This document shows, one piece after another, positions 34,584-42,935 of a stretch of 64,000 nt of DNA. Position 1 is the stretch's first letter. Every line of letters starts with the position of its first letter. Position numbers and translations under genes: made by a program. This DNA comes from Polyangiaceae bacterium (GTDB taxonomy: Bacteria > Myxococcota_A > Polyangia > Polyangiales > Polyangiaceae): NCBI GenBank assembly GCA_041389725.1, contig JAWKRG010000002.1:992001-1056000 (forward strand), in the 5' to 3' direction. The notes beneath the pieces are model-generated. The model worked only from the letters and a program-made list of their open reading frames with translations, was not told the origin of the DNA and did no database searches.

Positions 34584-36221
34584 ATGGGAGTTCGGACGTG
34601 GTCGGTTGGGTGCGTGCTGAGTGCGATGGCAGCCACCGGCTGCGGCGGTGATGACAATGGAGGCGGCGGGTCCGGTGGCTACGCACAGCTAGGTGGCACG
34701 GGCGGCCTGGCTGGCGCCGGCGGCGGCGGGGGTCAGGGGGGCATCGCCGGAATGGCTGGCCAGGGCGGAATGAGCGGCTCGAGCGGCAGCGGGGGAATCG
34801 CGGGGAGCGGCGGTGGAACTGGCGGAGCGCCGAACAGTCCGCCAGCGACGATCACGCCCGGCGCCGCCGATCGCTTCTTGCTGCAGGGCGTGGTGCTCGC
34901 GCCCTCGGGGCCGATGACGGGTGAAGTCCTCGTGGAAGGCAACTTGATCACGTGCGTCGCCTCATCCTGCAGCAGCGAAGCCGGCGCAGCTGGCGCGACG
35001 GTGATCCAATCCAACGGCGTGATTCTTCCCGGTCTGATCGACGCGCACAACCACGGACTGTTCAATCTCTTCGACGAGGACGATTGGAATCCCACGAAGC
35101 TGTTCCAGAATCACACGCAGTGGAACTCCACCTCGGAGCCGCGTTATGGCGCCGTCGTAGACGCCAAGCAGTATTTGGAGTCCGTCTCCGCCGGCGCAAA
35201 CGTCAGCTGCGAGATGGCCAAGTGGGCAGAGACGAAAGCAATCGTCGCTGGAACCACGTCCTTTCTACTCGCGCCCGGCGCCACCGAGCGCAAGTGCTAC
35301 GCCGCATCGGCGCGCACCATCGACACGTCCTACAACGGACTGCCCGATGACAAGATCCGCACGTCGATCTCGGTACCGAGCTCCAGCGCCGCCACGAGCG
35401 CCTGCAACGCAATCAATGCGGGAACGACAAACTCCTACGTAGTTCACATCGCAGAGGGCATCGACGCCACGTCTCGCAAAGAGTTCGATTCGTTGATGGC
35501 GGCGGCGAGCGGCTGCTTCAACTCGAAGGAAACGACCATCGTTCACGGAACGTCGCTACTGGCAGCGCAGTTCACCCAGATGGCTGCGGCCGGCATGAAG
35601 TTGGTGTGGTCACCGAAGTCGAACGTCTTCCTCTACAACCAAACCACGGACATCCCAGGTGCCATGGCTGCGGGCGTGACGACCATCGCGCTGGCTCCGG
35701 ACTGGGCCCTCGGCGGCGGCATCAACATGTTGGAGGAGCTGCGTTTCGCAGAGGACTGGGACAACAAGAACTTCGGGGACGCGCTCTCGACCGCGCGATT
35801 GTTCCAGATGGTCACCATCGACGCGGCCAAGGCGCTGGGAGTGGAGCAGTACCTGGGCAGCCTTGAAGTCGGCAAGCGCGCGGACATCACGATCATCGGC
35901 GGCACGCTGGCCGATCCCTACGGCGACCTGCTGCGCACGGCCCCAGAGAGTGTGCGCCTGGTGATGGTGGATGGGCGCGTGGCCTACGGTGACAAGGCGC
36001 TACAAGCCGCTGGCCCCAGCGCCCCCGGCTGCGAAGCGCTGGACGTCTGCGGCGTCGACAAGTTCCTGTGCCTCGCCGAGAGCAGCACCGCCGACAAGCT
36101 GAACCAGACCTTGGCCGAGGTCCGCACCGTCCTGGAGACGGAGCTCACGAAGTACGACACGACTCAGTCGCCCGTCGGCGGCCCCCTCTCCCCCCTCGCG
36201 CCACTCTTCAAGTGTAACTAG
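34584..36221 (+). CDS. exported lipoprotein amidohydrolase
   Basis: 545 residues. A lipoprotein signal ends AATGC (near residue 19), followed by a Gly-rich spacer to about residue 85. The catalytic domain has the amidohydrolase entry motif GLIDAHNHG (His155, His157), IVHGTSLLAA and ALAPDWALGGGINMLEELRF. Its ending LEVGKRADITIIGG and VMVDGRVAYG is typical of the composite-domain subgroup that includes cytosine deaminase and chlorohydrolase types. The export signal is notable, as most relatives are cytoplasmic. The substrate is unknown. Confidence 0.85.
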   Translation: MGVRTWSVGCVLSAMAATGCGGDDNGGGGSGGYAQLGGTGGLAGAGGGGGQGGIAGMAGQGGMSGSSGSGGIAGSGGGTGGAPNSPPATITPGAADRFLLQGVVLAPSGPMTGEVLVEGNLITCVASSCSSEAGAAGATVIQSNGVILPGLIDAHNHGLFNLFDEDDWNPTKLFQNHTQWNSTSEPRYGAVVDAKQYLESVSAGANVSCEMAKWAETKAIVAGTTSFLLAPGATERKCYAASARTIDTSYNGLPDDKIRTSISVPSSSAATSACNAINAGTTNSYVVHIAEGIDATSRKEFDSLMAAASGCFNSKETTIVHGTSLLAAQFTQMAAAGMKLVWSPKSNVFLYNQTTDIPGAMAAGVTTIALAPDWALGGGINMLEELRFAEDWDNKNFGDALSTARLFQMVTIDAAKALGVEQYLGSLEVGKRADITIIGGTLADPYGDLLRTAPESVRLVMVDGRVAYGDKALQAAGPSAPGCEALDVCGVDKFLCLAESSTADKLNQTLAEVRTVLETELTKYDTTQSPVGGPLSPLAPLFKCN

Positions 36222-36225
36222 CGCC

Positions 36226-37398
36226 TCAGGGCGTTGGGCAGCGCGGGTCGTTTGGGGTGGCCAGGGGCGCTCGTAGCTGCGGCAGTTCGCGCTCGGCTTC
36301 GAAGCCCGCGCGAGTGCGAGCCAGAACCGTCACTCCACCTTCGGTCGCGACCCAGAGTCGCGCGAGACTGCGCTGCCAAGCCAGCCGCTTCACGGGCAAT
36401 GCTTCCGGGAAACAAGCGCCAGGTATCGCGCTCGGCGCGATTTCAAGCGCCAGCACATGGCGCTGATCCGCGGTCATTCGCCGGGAGATCCCGAGCAACG
36501 TGCTGCCCCGGCCCCCAAGCAGCAGCACGAAGGTCTGAGCTGGCTCGATCTGCAGAGCGTCGACCAGGGGGCCCGCTGCAGCCGTCAGGGCGACGTCGTC
36601 GAAGCGTGGGGCTTCGTCGCTGCCCACGGCGAAGCGTCCCAGCTCCACGGAAGCGGCGTCATCGTGTTTGCGGATGATCCAGGCGCCTTCAATCCGGCCA
36701 TCGCGAAGGAAGCGCGACTCGGGACGGCCAGCCGCAGGGAAGCTCAGCGGACTCGCTTCGAAACGCGTGCCGTCGTGGCGCACTCGCACCAGGCTGTCCT
36801 GGTACTCGCCTTGGTCGTAGCCGCTGGTGTCGAGCGCGAGCCAGCCGCCACCGAGTGCGGCAGGGACCGAGCGCAGGCCCGCGGGCGTCACCAGCGAGCG
36901 CCCCGGCGCCGAGGGCTGCAGCGCCGCGTCGAGAAGCTGCCAGCTGCTGCTCTCGAAACGGTTGACGACGAGGAGGGAGTCCTTGGCGGGCAGCAGCCGC
37001 AGTTCGCCATCGAAGCCCGGGGATTGCTGCGACACCTTCAAGCCGGACGCGGCGAGTTCCAGTGAAACGACGCGCGCCCCTTCCTGTCCATCGAGGGCAA
37101 GGGCTGCCAGCAACTGACTGCGGTGTGCATCCCAAACGAGATCCTGCACGACCTCGCCCGGCAACAGATGCTCGCGAACGCTCCCGCTGTCGCCATCCCA
37201 AACCACGATGCCTCCCGCTTCGTGGCTCAGGAAAAGGCTATGGCACAGCCACGCGGGCGCCCTCACCGGCGGCGCTCCGCGCGGAGGCCGCGATGTTGCG
37301 GGCGCCTGGCCGTCAGGGGGCGATGAATTGGAACCGGCGGGCGCGCCACAACTCAGGACTAGCACGCACAGCAAGCAGAACAGAACACGAGCGGACAT
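36226..37398 (-). CDS. probable lipoprotein of unknown function, propeller-like
   Basis: 390 residues. Lipoprotein signal (MSARVLFCLLCVLVLSCGAP). The body has repeats with a beta-propeller look: ...GGIVVWDGDSGSVREHLLPG, DLVWDAHRSQLLAALALDGQ, LRLLPAKDSLLVVNRFESSS, AWQRSLARLWVATEGGVTVL. There is no catalytic motif. It may read out or bind an external ligand. It converges with the amidohydrolase gene, with only 4 bases between their stops. Confidence 0.7.
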   Translation of the reverse strand: MSARVLFCLLCVLVLSCGAPAGSNSSPPDGQAPATSRPPRGAPPVRAPAWLCHSLFLSHEAGGIVVWDGDSGSVREHLLPGEVVQDLVWDAHRSQLLAALALDGQEGARVVSLELAASGLKVSQQSPGFDGELRLLPAKDSLLVVNRFESSSWQLLDAALQPSAPGRSLVTPAGLRSVPAALGGGWLALDTSGYDQGEYQDSLVRVRHDGTRFEASPLSFPAAGRPESRFLRDGRIEGAWIIRKHDDAASVELGRFAVGSDEAPRFDDVALTAAAGPLVDALQIEPAQTFVLLLGGRGSTLLGISRRMTADQRHVLALEIAPSAIPGACFPEALPVKRLAWQRSLARLWVATEGGVTVLARTRAGFEAERELPQLRAPLATPNDPRCPTP

Positions 37399-37578
37399 GT
37401 CCCGCTGCTCGGGACCGCGCCAGCCCAGTTGCGTGGGACGGAACTCGACACGGAAGAAAGGGGCAAACGCCGTATCGAACCGTTGACGCGGTCAGTTGCG
37501 AAAAGAGTTCCTTGGCCCCACGCTGGACTCGCACCTCTCGGGTCGATTTCCTGAGGCGGCCCCCGCAGGCGTAGAGGC

Positions 37579-37821
37579 TCAGTCCTGGCTATCCGCGACC
37601 AGGGAGTAGTTGTTGTCGAGGCGGAAGTCGCTCGCCGGGCGGTCCGTCGGGCTCGAATAGCCGGCGGACGGCATGCGCTCCCGGGGAACGTAGCGGATCT
37701 TCGGCGCCTCCTGAGGCGGGACGGCCACGTCGGTCGTCTTCCTCATGTCGGCGATCTGCCGCTCGAGCGCGGCAATACAGGCCTTGAGGACCTCGATTGC
37801 GCGGACTTTGGACTCGGCCAT
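37579..37821 (-). CDS. small protein of unknown function
   Basis: 80 residues. The N-terminal 30 residues form a helix (RAIEVLKACIAALERQIADMRK) of coiled-coil character; the rest is Pro-rich and Tyr-containing with no recognised domain. There is no signal peptide. Codon composition is like that of its neighbours. It may be a cytoplasmic regulatory or structural peptide, but that is a guess. Confidence 0.5.
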   Translation of the reverse strand: MAESKVRAIEVLKACIAALERQIADMRKTTDVAVPPQEAPKIRYVPRERMPSAGYSSPTDRPASDFRLDNNYSLVADSQD

Positions 37822-38035
37822 GACGGCCCCCTTTCGCTGACGACTCTCTTACAAGTTGACACCGACGCTGGAACCCGGCCTTGACCAAGGTCACCGCGGA
37901 CGCGCGAAGTTGAGGAGACTCAACTCACGTGCGTCGCCTGAGGGGGATACTGACCGGTTTGGCATGACGACTCCGGTGCTCGTTGCAGAGCGCGCACGAG
38001 TGTCACTGGGAGGTCGTCGTCGCCGTCCGGCGCGC

Positions 38036-38506
38036 TCAAGAAGCTTCGAGCAACTTGGACAAGGAGAGAAAGTGTGAGCGCTCTTCCGCGATGATCTCGT
38101 CGATCGCGCCGCGCTCCGCTTCGGGGACCAGCTCGCGAAGCTCCGTGTAAAACTGGACCGAGTCTTGCTCGCGTTGCATCGCGAATCGGATCGCGCTTTC
38201 GCGATCCATGACCTTTTCCAACTCGGCACGCGCCGCTTCGTGTCGGAACGCGACGTTGTCCACGTAGGCTCGCAAATACGCCAAGTAGTCGTCGCTGTGG
38301 CGCACGTCGAGCTCCAGGTCCTCCATCTTGGCGAGCAAGCGCGAGAACAACTGCTCGTGACCTACCTCTTCGCGAGCGAGCCGCAGGAAGAGCTCGCGTG
38401 CACGAGCGTCTTCCAAGCGTGGTCCGGCTTCACGATAGAACTTCTCGCCGTTTTGCTCGATGGCGACGGCGAACTGCAGCACTTCTCGGGGATTGAAACG
38501 AGGCAT
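38036..38506 (-). CDS. rubrerythrin-like ferritin-superfamily protein
   Basis: 156 residues, four-helix bundle. Di-iron ligand motifs occur in the right order: VAIEQNGEKFYREAG, LAREEVGHEQLFSRL, QREQDSVQFYTELRE, IAEERSHFLSLSK, matching the E-x6-Y and E-x2-H pairs. There is no C-terminal rubredoxin domain, so it is the short form. Such proteins act as peroxidases or iron handlers in anaerobes and microaerobes. It lies 7 bases after the Cys-rich 54-aa gene at the 3' end of the rnf run, and its neighbours are oxygen-sensitive Fe-S proteins. Confidence 0.88.
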   Translation of the reverse strand: MPRFNPREVLQFAVAIEQNGEKFYREAGPRLEDARARELFLRLAREEVGHEQLFSRLLAKMEDLELDVRHSDDYLAYLRAYVDNVAFRHEAARAELEKVMDRESAIRFAMQREQDSVQFYTELRELVPEAERGAIDEIIAEERSHFLSLSKLLEAS

Positions 38507-38513
38507 GTCTCTC

Positions 38514-38678
38514 TCAACTCACTCGTGACTCCACTGAGTCTTCCTTGCTACAGCGCCCGCTACCGCACGCGCCGCATCCCCCGCCACCACACCCCCCGGC
38601 GTCGCCATGCTTGCGCTGGATCAGCACCCAAAGTCCACAGGCGAGGGCCAAGCCTACCACGGCAATGATTTCGGTCAT
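38514..38678 (-). CDS. 54-residue Cys-rich single-pass membrane protein
   Basis: Reading the minus strand from the ATG at 38678, the frame encodes 54 residues. A transmembrane helix (MTEIIAVVGLALACGLWVLI) is followed by QRKH and a stretch with four Cys, GGCGGGGCGACGSGRC, then a short polar tail. The layout resembles the FeoB-associated Cys-rich membrane protein family (N-terminal helix, CxGGCxxC-like motif). It is 9 bases after rnfA and 7 before the rubrerythrin gene, so it is part of this operon. The motif suggests metal or Fe-S binding at the cytoplasmic membrane face. It is a strong candidate because it fills the gap between two coupled genes in the same direction. Confidence 0.7.
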   Translation of the reverse strand: MTEIIAVVGLALACGLWVLIQRKHGDAGGCGGGGCGACGSGRCSKEDSVESRVS

Positions 38679-38687
38679 GCGTACACC

Positions 38688-39275
38688 TCAGGCATTGGAA
38701 AACAGCCCCGCAAATCCCATGAAAGCCATGGATAGAATCCCAGCGATGAAGAAGCTCATCGCGGTGCCGCGCACGAGGTCCGGCACACCGTTGATGTCCG
38801 ACTCCTCGCGAATGCCTGCCATGATCACGAGCGCCAAGGTGAGTCCCACCCCAGCCCCCACGGCGTAGACGAGCCCCTGTACGAGGCCGTAACCACGACT
38901 GGTCTGGAACAGAGCGAGCCCCAGGATCGCGCAATTGGTGGTGATCAGTGGCAAGAAGATGCCGAGTGCACGGAACAGTGCGGGACTCAGCTTCTTGATC
39001 GCCATCTCCACGAACTGCACGGTGCTGGCGATGACCACGATGAAGCTGATCAGGCGCAGGTAGGGCGCGTGCGAAAGCACGAAGCTATTGAGCACCCAGG
39101 CGGCGAAGGAGGTGATGACCAGCACGAAGATGTTGGCCAGGCCCAATCGAAACGCCGTGTCCAGACGACTGGTGACGCCAAAGAAGGGGCAGAGACCCAG
39201 GAAGTAGGCCAGGGTGAAGTTGTTGATCACGCTGGCGGACGCGAAGATGAAGGCTAGCTCGGCTAGATTGCCCAT
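38688..39275 (-). CDS. rnfA: RnfA, membrane subunit of the Rnf complex
   Basis: 195 residues from the ATG at 39275, equal to the usual RnfA length. The ATG shares a base with the rnfE stop. It has six hydrophobic segments and family motifs: INNFTLAYFLGLCPFFGV (with the conserved Cys) and LPLITTNCAILGLALF (second conserved Cys). RnfA and RnfE are inverted-topology homologues that carry a [2Fe-2S] cluster between them in the membrane. It is the last of the canonical rnf genes in transcription order. Rnf couples ferredoxin oxidation to NAD+ reduction with Na+ or H+ transport. Confidence 0.95.
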   Translation of the reverse strand: MGNLAELAFIFASASVINNFTLAYFLGLCPFFGVTSRLDTAFRLGLANIFVLVITSFAAWVLNSFVLSHAPYLRLISFIVVIASTVQFVEMAIKKLSPALFRALGIFLPLITTNCAILGLALFQTSRGYGLVQGLVYAVGAGVGLTLALVIMAGIREESDINGVPDLVRGTAMSFFIAGILSMAFMGFAGLFSNA

Positions 39276-39934
39276 CACACCACCTCCCCTTCGATCTCTG
39301 CCGGGGCCGGGGGCTTTGCCTCGCGCTCGGCACGGCGCTTCTTGAACCAGGCGAAAGTCGTCAGCAGCACGCCCAGGGTGAGGAAGCCTCCGGGCGGCAG
39401 CACCATGATGGCCCAGGGCTCGAACTTGTCGCCCATGACTGGGAAGCCGAGCAACGTGCCACTGCCGAGGATCTCGCGAATACCGCCGATCATGGCCAAG
39501 GCCAGGGTGAAACCGCTCGCCATGCCCAAGCCGTCCGCGATCGCGAGGAAGGGCTTGTGCTTGGCGGCGAAGGCTTCGGCGCGGCCGAGAATGATGCAAT
39601 TGACGACGATGAGAGAGATGAACGCGCCCAGCTGCTTGTGTGCTTCGGGCATCAATGCGGCCAGCAGGAAGTCGACGGTGGTCACGAAGGTGGCGATGAT
39701 GATGATGTAGGAAGAGATGCGAACCGCCTTGGGGATGACCTTACGCAGCAAGGACACCAGCGTGCTGGAACCGACCAGCACGAAGAGGGTCGCGACGCCC
39801 ATCACCAAGCCGTTCTTCAGCGAGTTGGTCACGGCCATGGCCGGACAGAGCCCCAGCACGGCGATGAACACTGGGTTCTCGCGCCACAGGCCCTTGGTGA
39901 ACTCGGGGAAGGCCTGCTTGTCGTCCGCTGCCAT
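39275..39934 (-). CDS. rnfE: RnfE, membrane subunit of the Rnf complex
   Basis: 219 residues. Its conserved membrane motifs are NPVFIAVLGLCPAMAVT (with Cys) and LIVVNCIILGRAEAFA (Cys). It is homologous to RnfA in inverted orientation and, with it, forms the central membrane part of Rnf that carries electrons from RnfB to RnfD/G. The Lys/Arg/Glu-rich C-terminal tail (KKRRAEREAK) is probably cytoplasmic. The end overlaps the rnfA start by one base, and the start is three bases after the rnfG stop. Confidence 0.95.
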   Translation of the reverse strand: MAADDKQAFPEFTKGLWRENPVFIAVLGLCPAMAVTNSLKNGLVMGVATLFVLVGSSTLVSLLRKVIPKAVRISSYIIIIATFVTTVDFLLAALMPEAHKQLGAFISLIVVNCIILGRAEAFAAKHKPFLAIADGLGMASGFTLALAMIGGIREILGSGTLLGFPVMGDKFEPWAIMVLPPGGFLTLGVLLTTFAWFKKRRAEREAKPPAPAEIEGEVV

Positions 39935-39936
39935 GG

Positions 39937-40611
39937 CTAGTTTCCTACTCCCTGGGAGTCCCTTCGGCCTTCGACGCGCGCTTGCTTACCGGCTGCATTC
40001 ACGCGCGGGAGCCACTGTTCGGTGCTCTGCAGAAGGATGTTGACGACCGCGCGGGAAGAAATGGTGGCGCCGGTGATCGCATCCACCTGATGAGGCGCAG
40101 TCTTCTCGCCCTTCTTCACCAGCTCGATCTTGGGCTCCACCTTGAGTTCCTTGAAGTTCGCGCGGAAGTGCTCGTCGAAGGCGATCTTGTCGCCGAGGCC
40201 TGGCGTTTCCCGGCTCTCCAGCACTTCCATGCCGATGATGGCCTGGCGCGCCGGATCGAAACCGTAGAGGAGCACGATGGTGTCTTGGAACCCCGCGCCT
40301 TCGGCGGGAATGGCCCAACCCTTCACGGCGCCGTCCGCGGCGCTTCCCCGGTAGACCAACACTTCGTGAGTGGGCGCCCCCGGATCGCCCTGATAGGGCG
40401 AGACGCCGGCTCCATCCAACTTGAACGCGTCGATGCGTTCCGTGCCGGGCAGCACCTTGAAGATCGCAGCACGCAGGGCCTCGGCGCGATTGCGCTGGAT
40501 GCGTGGCTGCGTGGCCAGGAATACGCCGACCAGAATCAAGCCCGAGAGCAGTCCTGCGACCGCCAGGCTACCGGCCAGGCGCAGCGAGCTAGGTTCGCGA
40601 GAAGCTTCCAT
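39937..40611 (-). CDS. rnfG: RnfG, covalent-FMN subunit of the Rnf complex
   Basis: 224 residues. An N-terminal membrane anchor (VAGLLSGLILVGVFLA, about residues 18-33) is followed by a periplasmic FMN-binding domain. The covalent FMN site DAITGATISSRAVV has Thr183 in the S/T-G-A-T motif; ApbE would be needed to attach FMN and is not encoded in this window. RnfG passes electrons from RnfE/A to RnfD. It starts one base before the rnfD stop, so the two are coupled. Confidence 0.93.
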   Translation of the reverse strand: MEASREPSSLRLAGSLAVAGLLSGLILVGVFLATQPRIQRNRAEALRAAIFKVLPGTERIDAFKLDGAGVSPYQGDPGAPTHEVLVYRGSAADGAVKGWAIPAEGAGFQDTIVLLYGFDPARQAIIGMEVLESRETPGLGDKIAFDEHFRANFKELKVEPKIELVKKGEKTAPHQVDAITGATISSRAVVNILLQSTEQWLPRVNAAGKQARVEGRRDSQGVGN

Positions 40612-41601
40612 CTAGCCTCCAAACCTTCGCGGCTGGGTCTTGCGGTCGATCAGCGGTGTGATCCCGTTCATCAGCAAGATGGCGTACATCACCCCTTCGG
40701 GCAGCCCACCGAACAGGCGAATCAGCACCACCAACACGCCGACGCCGCAGCCGAAGATCCAAGCGCCCTTCGGCGTCAGAGGCGTCGTGACGGGATCCGT
40801 GACCATGAACACGGCGCCGAACAGCAGCCCACCGGACGCGAGCATGAACAACGGCGACGGATACTTGTCGGGCGAAAGCAGGTAGAAGGCGCCACCCGCC
40901 ACGAACACGGCGAGGAGGGTCGACGCCATCAAGCGCCAATCGAAGATGCGTCGCGCGGCGAGCCACAGCCCGCAGACCAGCAACACGACGCCGGCCGTTT
41001 CCCCCAGGGATCCGGAGATGCTGCCGAGGAGCAAGGGCTTGAGCTCGGTGAACTGGTGATCGAACTTGGCCAGCCCCAAGGGCGAAGCCGACGTGACGAC
41101 GTCCACCTGGCTCTTCATCAAGGGCGCGGCGAAGGTGCTCGGCTCGAAATGCATCCAGCCTCGGCCCGGCGCAATCCAGGTGGTGAGCGTGACCGGGAAG
41201 GACGCCTGCAAGAAGGCCCGCCCGACCAGAGCAGGGTTGAACAGGTTCCGACCCAGCCCACCCCAGATGACCTTGCCCAAGGCGATGGCGACCACGCCAC
41301 CCAAGAACGCCATCCAAAGGGGAATCGCTGGGGGCAGAGTCAAGGCCAGCAGGATCCCGGTCAGCAGACCCGATCCGTCCCGCAGCGTGGCGAGCCCCCG
41401 GCGCGACGACACCACCCATTCCGTGAGCACTGCGCCGGTCACGCTGGCCGCCACCAGCAGCAGCGCCGTGACGCCGAAGTAGTACGTGGCCGTGGCAATC
41501 ACCGGCAGCGTCGCCGCGACGACCTCGAGCATCACGGCCCGGGTGCTGGGTGCGCCGTGAACGAAGGGCGCCGAAGTCAGAGCCAGCGGCTGGGTGGTCA
41601 C
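40612..41601 (-). CDS. rnfD: RnfD, membrane subunit with covalent FMN
   Basis: 329 residues from a GTG at 41601 that overlaps the rnfC stop as GTGA. A longer upstream frame adds 73 residues read from within rnfC and is rejected. About nine or ten hydrophobic segments are present, with family motifs RDGSGLLTGILLALTLPP and GGLGRNLFNPALVGRAFL. The covalent FMN site is VDVVTSASPLG with Thr170. RnfD, with RnfG, completes the electron path linked to ion transport. Confidence 0.94.
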   Translation of the reverse strand: MTTQPLALTSAPFVHGAPSTRAVMLEVVAATLPVIATATYYFGVTALLLVAASVTGAVLTEWVVSSRRGLATLRDGSGLLTGILLALTLPPAIPLWMAFLGGVVAIALGKVIWGGLGRNLFNPALVGRAFLQASFPVTLTTWIAPGRGWMHFEPSTFAAPLMKSQVDVVTSASPLGLAKFDHQFTELKPLLLGSISGSLGETAGVVLLVCGLWLAARRIFDWRLMASTLLAVFVAGGAFYLLSPDKYPSPLFMLASGGLLFGAVFMVTDPVTTPLTPKGAWIFGCGVGVLVVLIRLFGGLPEGVMYAILLMNGITPLIDRKTQPRRFGG

Positions 41602-42935
41602 TTGCCGTCCTTTTGACGCACGAGGGCTTTGCCCATGCGAATCAGTTGAACCAGGGGGATGTGAGACGGACAGGAGAAGGAGCAACTCGCGCACTCGAAG
41701 CAGTCCAACACGTGAGTGTCTTTCAGTTCGTCGGGGCGCTGCGCCCGGCTGAGCTGGGCGAGACGCGAAGGATTGAGGAACATCGGGCACGCCTCCACGC
41801 AACGCCCACAACGAATGCACGGCTCCTCGTGGAACATCACCGGTGCTTCGTCGAGGACCAAAATGCCGCTCGTGCCCTTGGTCACCGGGACTTGCAGGTC
41901 CTTCTGCGCCATCCCCATCATTGGTCCACCGAGCACCACTTGCTTGGCCGAGGGCAGCAGCCCGCCACAGTGTTCGATCACTTCGGCAACGGGCGTCCCC
42001 AGGGGCACGATCAGGTTGCTCGGTCGACGGATGCCGGGTCCAGTCACGGTCACAGCGCGCTCGATCAGCGGCTTGCCGTGGTCGAACAGCTCCGCCAAGG
42101 CTGCGGCGGTGCCGACGTTCTGCACCACGATTTCCAGGTCCAAGGGCAGACCACCGCTGGGCACCTCTCGGCGAAGAATGGCGTCGATCAGCATCTTCTC
42201 CGCGCCTTGGGGATACTTGACCTGCAGACCGACGACCTCGACGCGCTTGGTGTCCACTACAGCGGCGAGCGCCTCGATGGCATCCGGCTTGTTCCGCTCC
42301 ACGCCGATGTAGGCGCGCTCGGCGCCGGTCAAGCGCATGATGATCTCGAGACCACGCTCCACGTCTTCGGGCTGCTCAGCCATCACGCGGTGGTCACAGG
42401 TCAGGTAGGGCTCGCACTCGCAGCCATTTAGCATCACGAAGCTGACGCGCTTGCCCTTGGGAACCGAGAGCTTGACGTGAGTGGGGAAAGCCGCGCCACC
42501 GAGCCCCACCAACCCTGCGCGCTGGATGGCGTCGATCAGCTCCGACGCAGGGGCGTCGTCCGCGTTCGGCACGTCCATGGGACGAACTCGTTGCTCGGAG
42601 TACGCATCCGCGGTGAGCACCAGGGTCTGCACCTTGCGACCGCTGGGGTGCGGACGGAGCTCGATGGCTTTCACGACCCCCGTCACGGGGGCGTGGAGCC
42701 CCACGGACACGAAGCCCCCGGGCTCCGCCAATAGCTGACCGCGCTCCACCTTTTCGCCCACCGCAACCACCGGTTTCGAGGGCGCGCCGATGTGTTGGTT
42801 CAAAGGCAACACATATTCGTCCACGAAGGGCATGCGCTCGAGCTTGATGCGCTCGGTCGCGTCCTTGTGTTCCGCGGGGTGTACGCCGTGGCGAAACGTA
42901 GGCAGGGACGACATGGCAGCGGACAGTCCGCTCAT
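41598..42935 (-). CDS. rnfC: RnfC, NADH/FMN and Fe-S subunit
   Basis: 445 residues from the ATG at 42935, overlapping the stop of the 1435-aa gene by ATGA. An N-terminal barrel-sandwich part (PSKPVVAVGEKVERGQLLA) precedes the Complex-I 51-kDa-like FMN/NAD domain with GLVGLGGAAFPTHVK (residues 141-155) and NGCECEPYLTCDHR (170-183). Two [4Fe-4S] motifs are CIRCGRCVEACP (near 371) and CFECASCSFSCP (near 410). It is the cytoplasmic NAD+-reducing subunit of Rnf. The upstream longer frame to 43277 is an extension into the neighbour and is not used. Confidence 0.95.
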   Translation of the reverse strand: MSGLSAAMSSLPTFRHGVHPAEHKDATERIKLERMPFVDEYVLPLNQHIGAPSKPVVAVGEKVERGQLLAEPGGFVSVGLHAPVTGVVKAIELRPHPSGRKVQTLVLTADAYSEQRVRPMDVPNADDAPASELIDAIQRAGLVGLGGAAFPTHVKLSVPKGKRVSFVMLNGCECEPYLTCDHRVMAEQPEDVERGLEIIMRLTGAERAYIGVERNKPDAIEALAAVVDTKRVEVVGLQVKYPQGAEKMLIDAILRREVPSGGLPLDLEIVVQNVGTAAALAELFDHGKPLIERAVTVTGPGIRRPSNLIVPLGTPVAEVIEHCGGLLPSAKQVVLGGPMMGMAQKDLQVPVTKGTSGILVLDEAPVMFHEEPCIRCGRCVEACPMFLNPSRLAQLSRAQRPDELKDTHVLDCFECASCSFSCPSHIPLVQLIRMGKALVRQKDGK

